Notes: generated from the sequence alone by a model not told the origin. Shown: positions 35,946-45,172, counted from the first letter of the stretch. The stretch: DNA of 64,000 nt from an uncultured Lachnospiraceae bacterium (GCA_900315945.1 ONAZ01000004.1:62001-126000), one strand, 5' to 3'. Numbers and translations: made by a program.

Positions 35946-37739
35946 ATGGCAGAGTCAATGACAGGACTACATCGTAGTCATAGATGTACAGAAGTAAGTA
36001 ATAAATTAATTGATGAGAAAGTAACGGTTATGGGCTGGGTCCAGAAGAGACGTAACCTGGGAAGTTTGATTTTTATTGATTTAAGAGATAGAAGTGGTCT
36101 TCTACAAATCGTATTTGATGAGCCACAAATTGGTAAAGAAGGCTTTGAGAAAGCTGGAACACTTAGAAGTGAATTTGTAGTCGCTGTTGAAGGTGTTGTT
36201 AAGAAGAGAGAAGCTGCAATTAATGAGAATCTTAAGACTGGTGATATTGAGATTATTGCATCATCTCTTAGAATCCTCTCAGAAGCTGAGACACCACCAT
36301 TTCCAATTGAAGAAGGTATTACAACAAAAGACGAACTTCGCCTAAAGCATAGATATCTTGATCTTAGAAGACCTGACCTTCAGAGAAATCTTATACTCAG
36401 AAGTAAGGTATGCAATATTGTAAGAAGTTTTCTATGTGATGAGGGATTTATAGAGATTGAGACTCCAATTCTTCAGAAGTCAACTCCGGAAGGTGCAAGA
36501 GACTATCTTGTTCCAAGTAGAATACATAAGGGAGAATTCTATGCCCTTCCACAATCGCCACAATTATTCAAGCAACTTCTTATGTGTTCAGGATATGACA
36601 GGTATTTCCAGATTGCTAAGTGTTTTAGAGATGAGGACTTAAGAGCAGACAGACAGCCGGAATTTACACAGATTGATATGGAACTGTCATTTGTTGATGT
36701 AGATGATGTACTTGATGTTAACGAGAGACTTCTTGCTAAAGTTTTCAAGGAAGCAATTGGAGTAGAAGTATCTCTTCCTCTTCAAAGAATGCCATGGCAA
36801 GAAGCAATGGATAGATTTGGCTCTGATAAGCCTGATATTAGATTCGGAATGGAACTTACAGATGTTTCTTCTGTTGTAGAAGGAACGGGCTTTGGAGTAT
36901 TTACATCAGCCCTTGAAAATGGAGGATCTGTTCGCGGTATTAACGTAGAAGGACAGGGCACTATGTCTAGAAAGAAAATAGACAAATTAGTTGAATTTGC
37001 TAAGGGATGTGGTGCTAAAGGATTAGCTTATCTATGCGTTAATGATGATGGAACATATAAGTCAAGTTTTGCAAAGTTTATGACTGAGGAAGAACTTGAT
37101 AATCTTGTTAAAGAAATGAATGGAAAGCCAGGAGATTTGCTTCTTTTTGCAGCAGATAAGAATAAGATTGTATGGGAGGTTCTAGGTTCCCTTAGATGTG
37201 AACTTGCTAAACAATTAGAATTAATACCTGAGAATGAATTCAAATTCCTTTGGATTACTGATTTTCCTTTGTTTGAGTATTCTGAAGAGCAGGAAAGATT
37301 TGTTGCTATGCATCATCCATTTACAATGCCTTATGAAGAAGACCTTGATATGATCACAACAGATCCTGCAAAGGTGCGTGCAAGGGCTTATGATATAGTC
37401 TTAAATGGATGTGAACTGGGGGGTGGAAGTATAAGAATTCACAGAGAAGATGTGCAAGAGAAGATGTTCGAAGCCCTTGGGTTTACAAAAGAAGAAGCCC
37501 ATGACAGATTTGGCTTCCTATTAGACGCATTTAGTTATGGAGTTCCACCTCATGCAGGTCTTGCTTATGGACTTGATAGAATGATAATGCTTATGACAGG
37601 GGCTGATTCTATTCGTGATGTTATTGCGTTTCCTAAGGTTAAGGATGCATCCTGTCTTATGACAAATGCACCAAGTAAGGTTGATAAAGAGCAGTTAGAA
37701 GAGCTAAACTTAGATATTATAGAGGATGAAAATAAGTAG
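35946..37739 (+). CDS. aspS: Aspartyl-tRNA synthetase
   Basis: Charges tRNA-Asp, 597 aa from the chosen start. Order: OB-fold anticodon domain (VMGWVQKRRNLGSLIFIDLRD), class II motif 2 (FRDEDLRADRQPEFTQIDME), the bacterial GAD insertion, and motif 3 (GLAYGLDRMIMLMTG). The ATG at 35946 has GGAGG 5 bases upstream and starts the protein near MAESMTGLHRSH, matching family length; an in-frame GTG at 35913 has no SD. Follows hisS. Confidence 0.97.
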   Translation: MAESMTGLHRSHRCTEVSNKLIDEKVTVMGWVQKRRNLGSLIFIDLRDRSGLLQIVFDEPQIGKEGFEKAGTLRSEFVVAVEGVVKKREAAINENLKTGDIEIIASSLRILSEAETPPFPIEEGITTKDELRLKHRYLDLRRPDLQRNLILRSKVCNIVRSFLCDEGFIEIETPILQKSTPEGARDYLVPSRIHKGEFYALPQSPQLFKQLLMCSGYDRYFQIAKCFRDEDLRADRQPEFTQIDMELSFVDVDDVLDVNERLLAKVFKEAIGVEVSLPLQRMPWQEAMDRFGSDKPDIRFGMELTDVSSVVEGTGFGVFTSALENGGSVRGINVEGQGTMSRKKIDKLVEFAKGCGAKGLAYLCVNDDGTYKSSFAKFMTEEELDNLVKEMNGKPGDLLLFAADKNKIVWEVLGSLRCELAKQLELIPENEFKFLWITDFPLFEYSEEQERFVAMHHPFTMPYEEDLDMITTDPAKVRARAYDIVLNGCELGGGSIRIHREDVQEKMFEALGFTKEEAHDRFGFLLDAFSYGVPPHAGLAYGLDRMIMLMTGADSIRDVIAFPKVKDASCLMTNAPSKVDKEQLEELNLDIIEDENK

Positions 37740-37756
37740 TTATACTTATATTTTCC

Positions 37757-37785
37757 TTGCAAACCTCTTTGAAATGTAAGATAAT
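37757..37785 (+). promoter_or_regulatory. Promoter of flavin reductase gene
   Basis: TTGCAA (37757-37762), 17-bp spacer, GATAAT (37780-37785), about 70 bases before the start codon. Confidence 0.65.
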
Positions 37786-37858
37786 ATTACTTATATAGGA
37801 AATGTTATTAGTTTCCAATTTTGAGGCGGGGAGAATTCTTACATTAAGGGGGTATTAT

Positions 37859-38365
37859 ATGCATACTTTTCAACCATATCCTATTGAATTATACGAGGCG
37901 AATCCGTTCACTCTTATAGGTGAGCAGTGGTATACAATCACCGCTGAGAAAGATGGGAAAGTTAATACAATGACTGCATCATGGGGAACACTTGGTAGTC
38001 TTTGGGGCAAATACGTAGCAGTGGTTTATGTAAGAGAATCAAGGCTTACACATGAGTTCTTAGATGCATGTGATTATTTTTCAATTACTAACTACGCTAA
38101 GGGTAATAGAAGTGCACTTAAGTATCTGGGTAGCGTATCAGGACGTGATGAGGATAAGATAGCTGGTGCAAGATTCCATGTTAATTATGATAGTGGAGTA
38201 CCTTTTATCGATGAAGGAACATTTAGTCTAATATGCAAGAAGATATCAAGAACAGAGATTACTCCAGATCAGTTTATTGATCCTAACATTGAATCAGACT
38301 GGTATAAGGATGGAGATTATCATACCATGTATGTTGGAGAGATTATTAAAGCCTTAGCTAGATAA
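37859..38365 (+). CDS. Flavin reductase-like domain protein
   Basis: A 168-aa flavin-binding split-barrel protein. The stretch TMTASWGTLGSLWGKYVAVVYVRESRLTHEFLD is split over residues of about 39-75 and is typical of the family's FMN pocket, followed by FSITNYAKGNRSALKYLGSVSGRDEDK. Reaction partners are unknown; small members reduce flavins or act as redox partners. The start at 37859 has AAGGGGG 6 bases upstream; the longer frame from 37802 has no SD. Its own promoter and terminator frame it as a single-gene unit. Confidence 0.9.
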   Translation: MHTFQPYPIELYEANPFTLIGEQWYTITAEKDGKVNTMTASWGTLGSLWGKYVAVVYVRESRLTHEFLDACDYFSITNYAKGNRSALKYLGSVSGRDEDKIAGARFHVNYDSGVPFIDEGTFSLICKKISRTEITPDQFIDPNIESDWYKDGDYHTMYVGEIIKALAR

Positions 38366-38385
38366 AGTACTAATAGGTGAGTAAT

Positions 38386-38413
38386 AAGGAGAGGCTTTTG
38401 CTTCTCCTTTTTT
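38386..38413 (+). terminator. Terminator of flavin reductase gene
   Basis: Stem AAGGAGAGGC / GCTTCTCCTT with a TTTT loop, followed by T residues to 38413. Confidence 0.9.
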
Positions 38414-38456
38414 AAGAAATGTAATAATTAAGGCTGGGTTTATAAAGGACATATAA

Positions 38457-41120
38457 ATGATATTTGTAGGTGAAGATTATACAACAATTGTTCCTCGGGC
38501 TAAAACAGGGATAAGTCTTAATTCTCTTAATCAGATTAATGATTTGCAGACGAATTTGTGCAGAATGAGTAACGTCTATTGCTTTTCTGTTAAGAAAGAT
38601 GTGGGTGTTTTTGCGTCTTATTTTGGCTCTGAAGAGGAGAAGAAAGAAATTGAAAGGCTTGTTAGTTTAAGCTTAATATATGATTTATGCGCACGGTTTA
38701 GTGATCCTGTAATAGAAACTGTTATTCCATACGATTCTGGCGAGGATTATATCAAGCTAACAGGATTTGCAATATTTGGAAATGACAAATCTCTTGTTGG
38801 TGTGCACGTATTAATAGGTATTATTGATTCTAACGTTAATACTGAATATGACATACCTGAGTGCCTATCTAGAACAAACGAAAAAGATTATGATAAGACT
38901 GTTCTATTTGTAGAGCATATGATAAAACATTTCTTCCATGAGAAATTCTATGCTGCAGACTTGGAAGAGGATTTAAGCCATGTTGAGGCTATTGGAAGAA
39001 AGTTAGAGAAACAACTTTCTAAGAATGAAGTTCTTACCAATGTTCTTAAGATGTTAGAATCAGACAACGATTTTGCTAAGATTTCTGAAGATGTACTGAG
39101 AGAGACTAGTAATTATCTAAGTATAGATGATTGTATGCTTCTTAGACTTAATCCTGATGAAACTACAATTGATTGCATTGGAGAATGGGCAATTAGTAAA
39201 GATATGGCCTTGGGCTCCGATTTTTCACAGTTTAAGGTGAAGGATTTGCCTTTCTTTAATGGCAAGTCTTATACAGTTTCTTCAGACAGCCTTATGCCAG
39301 GTGTTTTTTCTGAATTCTTCGATAATGCTGGAATTAGTGCAGGTGTATTTCTGCCACTTGAGGCAAATGATAAACCAGGACTCTATATCGTATTCGTTAG
39401 CATAGGCAGTAGAAAATGGACTGTGGAAGAGCTTAGATTTCTTCAGGATGTTAAGAGGGTTCTACAGACAATTCTAATAAAAAGGATTACTAAGAATTCT
39501 CTGGCAAGCTCTTATAACGCCCTTGAGGCAATTCTTGAAAATGCTGGCTGTGGTATATGTGTTGATGACATAAGCAGTGGCAAGAATCTATATCTTAACG
39601 ATACATTTAAGAATTTGCTTGATGATGAAGAGGATATAGAGGATATCAATATTGTTATTTCTAAAGCAAGTGATGACATTAATAATATCCATAATTATTA
39701 CGCTGCTAATAGTGATAAATGGTTTGATATAACATTTGCAAAAACCCATTGGGTTGATGGAAGAGAAGTTAGACTTGCAACAATATATGATGTTACTGAA
39801 GTTAAGAAATATCAGAAAGAGATAGAAAAACGAGCAAGTACTGATTACTTAACTGGCCTATATAATAGAAAACAATGTGAAGACGATTTGCAACAGGAGA
39901 TTCGTAAAGCCAATGTATCTAATACCCTTGGAGCATTGCTTTATATGGACCTTGACGATTTTAAGAATATTAATGATGGACTAGGTCACAGAGTTGGAGA
40001 TAGACTGTTAATTGAGGTTGCAAGGGCACTTGATAATGTAACTGGTAAGAAGAATAGATGTTACAGAGTTGGTGGAGACGAATTTATTGTACTTGTATCC
40101 ACAAGTGAATATCATAGATTGGAAGAGATTTGTAATCATATTGTTGGTATTTTTTCAAGGAGTTGGAAAATATCTGACTCTGAATACTATTGCACAATGT
40201 CAATGGGATATGTAACATTTCCAACAAATGGTAATGATGTTCAGTCCCTTATTCAGCGAGCAGATATAGCATTAAGCTATGCTAAGCAGCGAGGAAAGAA
40301 TAGGATAGAAGCATACAACGAGGATGATACATATAATTCTGTAAAACGGCTTGATCTTGAGAAGGCCTTAAGAGACGCAGTGGCAGATGATTGCAAAGAA
40401 TTCGAAGTGTATTATCAACCAGTTGTAAATATAGCTGGAAAAGATGCAGTTTGTTGTGGCGCAGAAGCTTTAGTAAGGTGGAAGTCTAAGGAATTCGGGT
40501 TTATGAATCCAGGGGAATTTATTCCTCTTGCAGAGTATCTAGGGCTTATTGTTCCAATTGGAGAGCATGTATTGATTGAGGCTTGTAAGCGATGCAAATA
40601 CTGGAATGATTTCGGCCACCCTGATTATAAGGTAAATGTTAATCTCTCAGTTGTACAGCTTATGCAGAAGGATATAGTAGATACTGTTGAAAATGCTTTA
40701 AATGTATCTGGGATTAATCCAGCTAACTTAACGCTTGAAGTTACAGAAGGACTTGCAATCAACGATATGAATGCTATGAAGTCTATCCTTGGTGGCATAA
40801 AGGAGCTGGGAGTTCGTGTTGCGCTAGATGATTTTGGTACGGGCTATTCATCTCTTAATCATATTAAGTCAATGCCTCTTGATGTAATTAAGATTGACAG
40901 ATGCTTTGTTAATGGTGTGGGAGCAGATGCTTTCTCTAATGCATTTGTTCAGACAGTGTCAAAGCTTGCTGATGCAATTGATGTAAATGTATGTGTGGAG
41001 GGTGTAGAAGAAGAGAGTCAGAAGGACGCATTAGATGATATGAATGTGCAAATGATTCAGGGATTCTTGTATGATAGACCGCTGCCACAAGAAGATTTTG
41101 AGAGGAAATATCTTATATGA
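38457..41120 (+). CDS. GGDEF-EAL protein with GAF- and PAS-like sensors
   Basis: An 887-aa cytoplasmic protein handling c-di-GMP. Residues 1-180 are an unassigned sensory region, about 190-345 look GAF-like and about 350-450 PAS-like (GCGICVDDISSGKNLYLNDTF region). The GGDEF domain has an intact RVGGDEF near residue 539, preceded by YMDLDDFKNINDGLGH. The EAL domain has GAEALVRWKS (near 669), VEVTEGLA-type LEVTEGLAIND and DDFGTGYSSL. Both active sites appear intact, so net direction cannot be told. No transmembrane helix is seen. The small Cys-rich gene overlaps its stop by 4 bases. Confidence 0.94.
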   Translation: MIFVGEDYTTIVPRAKTGISLNSLNQINDLQTNLCRMSNVYCFSVKKDVGVFASYFGSEEEKKEIERLVSLSLIYDLCARFSDPVIETVIPYDSGEDYIKLTGFAIFGNDKSLVGVHVLIGIIDSNVNTEYDIPECLSRTNEKDYDKTVLFVEHMIKHFFHEKFYAADLEEDLSHVEAIGRKLEKQLSKNEVLTNVLKMLESDNDFAKISEDVLRETSNYLSIDDCMLLRLNPDETTIDCIGEWAISKDMALGSDFSQFKVKDLPFFNGKSYTVSSDSLMPGVFSEFFDNAGISAGVFLPLEANDKPGLYIVFVSIGSRKWTVEELRFLQDVKRVLQTILIKRITKNSLASSYNALEAILENAGCGICVDDISSGKNLYLNDTFKNLLDDEEDIEDINIVISKASDDINNIHNYYAANSDKWFDITFAKTHWVDGREVRLATIYDVTEVKKYQKEIEKRASTDYLTGLYNRKQCEDDLQQEIRKANVSNTLGALLYMDLDDFKNINDGLGHRVGDRLLIEVARALDNVTGKKNRCYRVGGDEFIVLVSTSEYHRLEEICNHIVGIFSRSWKISDSEYYCTMSMGYVTFPTNGNDVQSLIQRADIALSYAKQRGKNRIEAYNEDDTYNSVKRLDLEKALRDAVADDCKEFEVYYQPVVNIAGKDAVCCGAEALVRWKSKEFGFMNPGEFIPLAEYLGLIVPIGEHVLIEACKRCKYWNDFGHPDYKVNVNLSVVQLMQKDIVDTVENALNVSGINPANLTLEVTEGLAINDMNAMKSILGGIKELGVRVALDDFGTGYSSLNHIKSMPLDVIKIDRCFVNGVGADAFSNAFVQTVSKLADAIDVNVCVEGVEEESQKDALDDMNVQMIQGFLYDRPLPQEDFERKYLI

Positions 41121-41296
41121 GCCCACATAATTGTGAAGAGTGTAATAACTTCGTATATGATGATGAAGATGAATGTTACGTATGCGAAATGGATTTAGAT
41201 GAAGATGATATGGTCAAATTCCTTACAGGTAATTATCCAGATTGTCCATATTATCAATCAAATAATGAATATGAGGTGGTAAAACACCAAATGTAA
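41117..41296 (+). CDS. Small Cys-rich acidic protein (DUF6472-like)
   Basis: A 59-aa protein whose ATG overlaps the GGDEF-EAL stop (ATGA). It has CEEC near the start, CYVC at 20-23 and one further Cys at 43, giving five cysteines, plus long acidic stretches (YDDEDE, DLDEDDM). This matches small DUF6472-type proteins of Lachnospiraceae by pattern. A zinc-binding fold is inferred; function unknown. Translational coupling to the c-di-GMP gene may be only local packing. Confidence 0.82.
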   Translation: MSPHNCEECNNFVYDDEDECYVCEMDLDEDDMVKFLTGNYPDCPYYQSNNEYEVVKHQM

Positions 41297-41303
41297 TAGA
41301 AGT

Positions 41304-41368
41304 AATAAGGAGGGGCCCGCTTGCGGGAGGATGCCTTATTACACGGCGACGTTTTGCGAAGCAAAATG
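41304..41368 (+). repeat. Two hairpins in the galT leader
   Basis: Hairpin 1 has AATAAGG / CCTTATT (41304-41310 / 41334-41340) around CCCGC-TT-GCGGG. Hairpin 2 is CGTTTTGC-GAA-GCAAAATG (41350-41368), containing the GCGAAGC mini-hairpin. They end 12 bases before the galT SD. The C-GAA-G loops resemble those at 16652 and 16700. Confidence 0.5.
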
Positions 41369-41389
41369 TTGGAATTAAAGGAGGGACCT

Positions 41390-42880
41390 ATGTTACAAGA
41401 AAGTATTAAGAAATTAGTTCAGTATGGAATTGATACAGGACTTACACCAGAATGTGAAAGGATATATACAACTAACCTGCTACTAGATGTGTTTGGCGAA
41501 GATACATATACTGACCCAGATGTAGATACTTCTAATATTGTATTAGAAGATGTTCTAAGAGACTTGTTAGATGAAGCTGTAAAGAGAGAGCTAATTGAGG
41601 ATAGTATTGGATATAGGGATTTGTTCGATACAAAACTTATGAATTGCCTAATGCCAAGACCGGCACAGGTTCAGGAAAAGTTTAGTGAAGAATATAAGAA
41701 ATCTCCAGAAGATGCAACAAATTATTTCTTTAAATTAAGCCAGGACAGTGACTATATTCGAAGATATAGAATTGTTAAGGATAAGAAATGGACTGTAGAT
41801 ACAAAGTATGGAACTCTTGATATAACAATTAATCTCTCTAAACCAGAGAAGGATCCTAAGGCAATTGCAGCAGCTAAGAATGCAACAGATGTTAAGTATC
41901 CTAAGTGTCTTCTTTGTGTAGAAAATGAAGGATATGCAGGAAGATTAGATCATCCTGCAAGAGAGAATCACAGAATCATTCCAATTACAATAAATGATAG
42001 TGCATGGGGATTTCAGTATTCACCATATGTATACTATAACGAGCATTGTATAGTATTTAATGGTGAGCATACACCTATGAAGATTGAGAAGAATACATTT
42101 ATTAAGCTTTTTGACTTTGTAAAGCTATTCCCTCATTATTTCTTGGGCTCAAATGCTGATTTGCCTATAGTAGGTGGTTCTATTCTAAGTCATGATCATT
42201 TCCAGGGTGGACATTATACATTTGCCATGGAGAGAGCAGAAGTGATTAAGAATTTCACTGTTAAAGGATATGAAGATGTTACAGCAGGTATTGTTAAATG
42301 GCCTCTTTCTGTAATTCGTTTACAATGTAAAGATGAGAAGAGAATTATTGAGCTAGCTGACCATATTCTTAAGGCATGGAGAGGTTATACTGACGAAGAG
42401 GCATATATATTTGCAGAGACAGATGGTGAGCCTCATAATACAATTACTCCAATTGCAAGAAAAAGAGGAGAGCTATTCGAGATGGACTTAGCTCTTCGTA
42501 ATAATATTACTACGAAGGAATGTCCTATGGGTCTATATCATCCTCATGATAAACTACATCATATTAAGAAGGAGAATATAGGACTTATTGAAGTTATGGG
42601 TCTTGCTGTACTTCCTTCAAGATTAAAAGATGAGATGGAAGAGCTCGCTGATTATATTATAAATGGCAAAGATATTAGAAAAAACGAGACTCTTTCAAAA
42701 CATGCTGATTGGGTAGATGAATTCTTGCCAAATTATTCTGATGTGAATAGTGATAATATTAATGATATAATAGAGAAAGAAGTAGGAAAAGTATTCTGTC
42801 AGGTGCTTGAAGATGCAGGAGTATATAAATGCGATGAAGAAGGTCTTAAAGCATTTGAGAGATTCGTTAATACTTTATAA
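41390..42880 (+). CDS. galT: UDP-glucose--hexose-1-phosphate uridylyltransferase (class II GalT)
   Basis: Leloir pathway enzyme that exchanges galactose-1-phosphate and glucose-1-phosphate on UDP. It is 496 aa, typical of the long class II form in Firmicutes. The catalytic region contains GSNADLPIVGGSILSHDHFQGG (near residues 248-270, cited in part) with the His motif HDHFQGG. The start at 41390 has AAAGGAGGG 6 bases upstream; a longer frame begins inside the hairpins at 41321. The alpha-galactosidase 2.5 kb on would supply galactose. galK and galE are not in the window. Confidence 0.95.
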   Translation: MLQESIKKLVQYGIDTGLTPECERIYTTNLLLDVFGEDTYTDPDVDTSNIVLEDVLRDLLDEAVKRELIEDSIGYRDLFDTKLMNCLMPRPAQVQEKFSEEYKKSPEDATNYFFKLSQDSDYIRRYRIVKDKKWTVDTKYGTLDITINLSKPEKDPKAIAAAKNATDVKYPKCLLCVENEGYAGRLDHPARENHRIIPITINDSAWGFQYSPYVYYNEHCIVFNGEHTPMKIEKNTFIKLFDFVKLFPHYFLGSNADLPIVGGSILSHDHFQGGHYTFAMERAEVIKNFTVKGYEDVTAGIVKWPLSVIRLQCKDEKRIIELADHILKAWRGYTDEEAYIFAETDGEPHNTITPIARKRGELFEMDLALRNNITTKECPMGLYHPHDKLHHIKKENIGLIEVMGLAVLPSRLKDEMEELADYIINGKDIRKNETLSKHADWVDEFLPNYSDVNSDNINDIIEKEVGKVFCQVLEDAGVYKCDEEGLKAFERFVNTL

Positions 42881-42904
42881 AATATGTTATAAAAGGGATG
42901 TCAT

Positions 42905-43345
42905 ATGGATGAGAATTATAGACAACTATCGAAATTGCTTGATAAAAAGCCAATAATATGTGAGAAGTGCTCTGGATACTATGAATATAATGGTGCTGGA
43001 GAGTACGTATGCAAGCAATGCGGTAATATAGCATACGATGATTATGGAAAAGTTAGAAAATTCATAGAAGAAAATGGTCCTGCGCCATATCATGTAGTAA
43101 AAGAGGCTACAGGTGTTAGCGGAAAATTAGTTAGAGAGTATCTAGATGCACCTAATACAGAGACGCGTTTCAATATGAATTGTAAGAAGTGCGGATGCAA
43201 AATAGCTGTTGGAACGCTATGTTCTTCCTGTGCGGCCGCTGAGAATGCTACTGCTCCTAAGGAGGCATTCGAACCTAAGCAGAGTCCTAAGCCACCAAAA
43301 GATAATAAGGGTGGAGTTCACTTTGTTGTAGATCGTAAAAGATAG
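42905..43345 (+). CDS. Double zinc-ribbon protein, YvyF-like
   Basis: A 146-aa protein: N-terminal ribbon (CEKCSGYY ... CKQCGN), a middle helix-turn-helix-like part (KVRKFIEENGPAPYHVVKEATGVS, cited in part), a second ribbon (CKKCGC ... CSSC) and a Pro/Lys-rich basic tail. The layout resembles the flagellar-operon protein family TIGR03826 (YvyF), but flagellar genes are absent nearby. Nucleic acid binding is inferred. It follows galT by 24 bases, so is probably co-transcribed, and is ended by the bidirectional terminator. Confidence 0.8.
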   Translation: MDENYRQLSKLLDKKPIICEKCSGYYEYNGAGEYVCKQCGNIAYDDYGKVRKFIEENGPAPYHVVKEATGVSGKLVREYLDAPNTETRFNMNCKKCGCKIAVGTLCSSCAAAENATAPKEAFEPKQSPKPPKDNKGGVHFVVDRKR

Positions 43346-43381
43346 ATATTGTACAGATATTAATACAATTAAAAAATGCAA

Positions 43382-43442
43382 AAAAAATAAGACTTTATGT
43401 ATCCTCCCCCGATTAAGGGGGATTCATAAGGTCTTATTTTTT
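43382..43442. terminator. Bidirectional terminator
   Basis: Long stem AATAAGACTTTATG / CATAAGGTCTTATT continuing into CCCCC / GGGGG, with A-run on the left and T-run on the right. It ends the zinc-ribbon gene on plus and the 42-aa gene on minus. Confidence 0.93.
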
Positions 43443-43569
43443 ATAGATTACCTAATGCATATTTGATTAATGATACAGGATTCTTTCCTTCCTTAATCAT
43501 CTTGTTAGAATACTTATCATAATCTGCTACTAGTAATCCGAATGAATCTTGAAATGATAAATCTGCCAT
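43441..43569 (-). CDS. Orphan 42-aa protein
   Basis: Small gene on the minus strand: starts MADLSFQDSFGLLVADYDKY and ends near LIKYALGNL, with a helical, mixed-charge composition and no Cys or membrane helix. Support is strong for its size: SD AGGAGG 8 bases before the ATG, a TTGACA promoter with 17-bp spacing at 43603-43631 and a terminator immediately after the stop. I do not recognise it. It could be a regulator, a toxin/antitoxin-like peptide or an adaptor; none is shown. Confidence 0.8.
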   Translation of the reverse strand: MADLSFQDSFGLLVADYDKYSNKMIKEGKNPVSLIKYALGNL

Positions 43570-43602
43570 TTTTTTGTCCTCCTTTTTCTTTGTTACGCTG
43601 TA

Positions 43603-43631
43603 AGTTTACCACCGACGTTGTATAATGTCAA
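43603..43631 (-). promoter_or_regulatory. Promoter of the 42-aa gene
   Basis: Read on minus: TTGACA (43631-43626), 17-bp spacer, TAAACT (43608-43603), 34 bases before the start codon. Confidence 0.8.
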
Positions 43632-43863
43632 CAAAAACTTTGTGTATAATTTGTGAAAAACGCACTAAAAAGTAGCGTTTTGACTATTAGCCCAAGAAAA
43701 CAGTTGTAAAACATGCACAAAAACAAATTGAAAATTATGTAAAAACATAACAAAAGAGCATGATGATTAGACAATATGCAATAATTGTTGCTTGCAGATT
43801 TGTGCATGCTTAACAAAATATAGTGGATATAATTAGGCAAAAAAGAAACAAGCGTGTATTATT

Positions 43864-43881
43864 CTGTTAAATATTTAACAG
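43864..43881. promoter_or_regulatory. Perfect 18-bp palindrome, Rex-like operator candidate
   Basis: CTGTTAAATATTTAACAG is self-complementary. The core TGTTAANNNNTTAACA matches the general form of the redox repressor Rex site in clostridia as I recall it. It lies 50 bases upstream of the DUF5692-like promoter. The gap 43632-44001 is otherwise very AT-rich with no supported gene. Confidence 0.55.
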
Positions 43882-43930
43882 GCTGTGAACAAATTGTGTC
43901 CTAATTATAAAAAAATTATTAATTTTTGTA

Positions 43931-43959
43931 TTGAATAATTATCAACGCGAGAGTATAAT
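43931..43959 (+). promoter_or_regulatory. Promoter of DUF5692-like gene
   Basis: TTGAAT (43931-43936), 17-bp spacer, TATAAT (43954-43959), 42 bases before the start codon. Confidence 0.82.
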
Positions 43960-44001
43960 CAATACATGAAGAACATATTATTATAAGGAGGAAATCAAAA
44001 A

Positions 44002-45105
44002 ATGGGTATGTTATTTCAAATCTATGGCGATACCTCATTAACTCAAATTCTTGGTTGGTGTATGGTATTTGTCGGATTAATTCTACTTAACGAGCTTGGT
44101 CGTAGAACTAAGTGGGGTGGAATTTTACTATTTGTTATTATTCCAATTATTTTAACTATTTACTTTATTCTTATCCATGTTGGTCTATTTGGTGGAGCAG
44201 AAAACCAAGAGGCAATGTACATGGACGGATGGTTCCATTACTTTAAGCTATACGCTGCAGACATCGGATGTGTCGGTTTCATGATGATCAAGTATGGCTG
44301 GGGAATTGGAAAGAAGCATTGGTTTAAGGCTTGGCCTTTCTTCATTGTAGCAGCTAACATCTTAATCGCAGTTGTATCTGACCTTGAGTCATTCATCAAA
44401 GGTACAATGGCAGGCGGTATGAATGGTGGTTGGTGGGCATCCAACGAAGGTGTATTCCTTTACGGTGGATGGTGGAACCTCCTCAACGCATTAGCTGGTA
44501 TCATCAACATTCTTTGTATGACAGGTTGGTGGGGAATTTACACATCAAAGGGTCAGAAAGATATGTTATGGCCAGACATGACATTTGCATTCATCCTTGC
44601 TTATGATGTATGGAACTTCGAGTATACATACTTGAACCTTCCTACTCACTCATGGTACTGTGGTGTTGCTTTACTTCTTGCTCCTACATTTGCAGCAGCA
44701 TTCTGGAACAAGGGTGGTTGGATCCAAAACCGTGCTCACACACTTGCAATCTGGTGTATGTTCACACAAGTTTTGCCTCTATTCCAGTTAAGCAAGACAT
44801 TCTCTGTAATGCCAACAGTATATGGTGGCGCAACAGAGGCTGGTTACTCAGCACTTGATCTTTATGATTCAGCTATTAGTGTATACAACAATGGTGGTGA
44901 CGCTGCTAAGGCAATCAGTGATCTTGGTATCACAGCTAATCCAACAGCTCAGGGTGTTATTGCAATGGCTGCTATCGTTATTAACGTTGTTGTATTTACA
45001 GCTATCATTAAGAGAGCTATTGAGCAACACAAGAATCCATATACAAACGAGATTTGGACTGGTACAAAAGATTTCGAACTTGCTATGGCAAGAAAAGAAG
45101 ATTAA
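44002..45105 (+). CDS. Multi-pass membrane protein, DUF5692-like
   Basis: A 367-aa membrane protein with about nine hydrophobic helices, rich in Trp and Gly (for example GGWWASNEGVFLYGGWW and MTGWWGIYTSKG). It resembles DUF5692 proteins of Lachnospiraceae by overall pattern; function unknown. SD AAGGAGG precedes the ATG. Codon choice (more C-ending codons such as ATC, AAC, TTC) is more selective than its neighbours, which suggests high expression. Own promoter, upstream palindrome and terminator make it a regulated single-gene unit. Confidence 0.85.
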   Translation: MGMLFQIYGDTSLTQILGWCMVFVGLILLNELGRRTKWGGILLFVIIPIILTIYFILIHVGLFGGAENQEAMYMDGWFHYFKLYAADIGCVGFMMIKYGWGIGKKHWFKAWPFFIVAANILIAVVSDLESFIKGTMAGGMNGGWWASNEGVFLYGGWWNLLNALAGIINILCMTGWWGIYTSKGQKDMLWPDMTFAFILAYDVWNFEYTYLNLPTHSWYCGVALLLAPTFAAAFWNKGGWIQNRAHTLAIWCMFTQVLPLFQLSKTFSVMPTVYGGATEAGYSALDLYDSAISVYNNGGDAAKAISDLGITANPTAQGVIAMAAIVINVVVFTAIIKRAIEQHKNPYTNEIWTGTKDFELAMARKED

Positions 45106-45141
45106 TTACAGTTTAGGTTATTTGAATATGTTCTTTAGAAG

Positions 45142-45172
45142 AAAGGCAGATGCTTTATGCATCTGCCTTTTG
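45142..45172 (+). terminator. Terminator of DUF5692-like gene
   Basis: Stem AAAGGCAGATGC / GCATCTGCCTTT with a short loop, followed by TTTTG. Confidence 0.9.

Noticed and set aside
41321-41389. N-terminal extension of GalT from a TTG
   Set aside because: Runs through two hairpins and has weaker start signals than the ATG at 41390.
43628-43840. 70-codon minus-strand frame in the AT-rich gap
   Set aside because: No SD, odd Tyr/Phe/Cys/His-rich composition, and it overlaps the promoter of the 42-aa gene.
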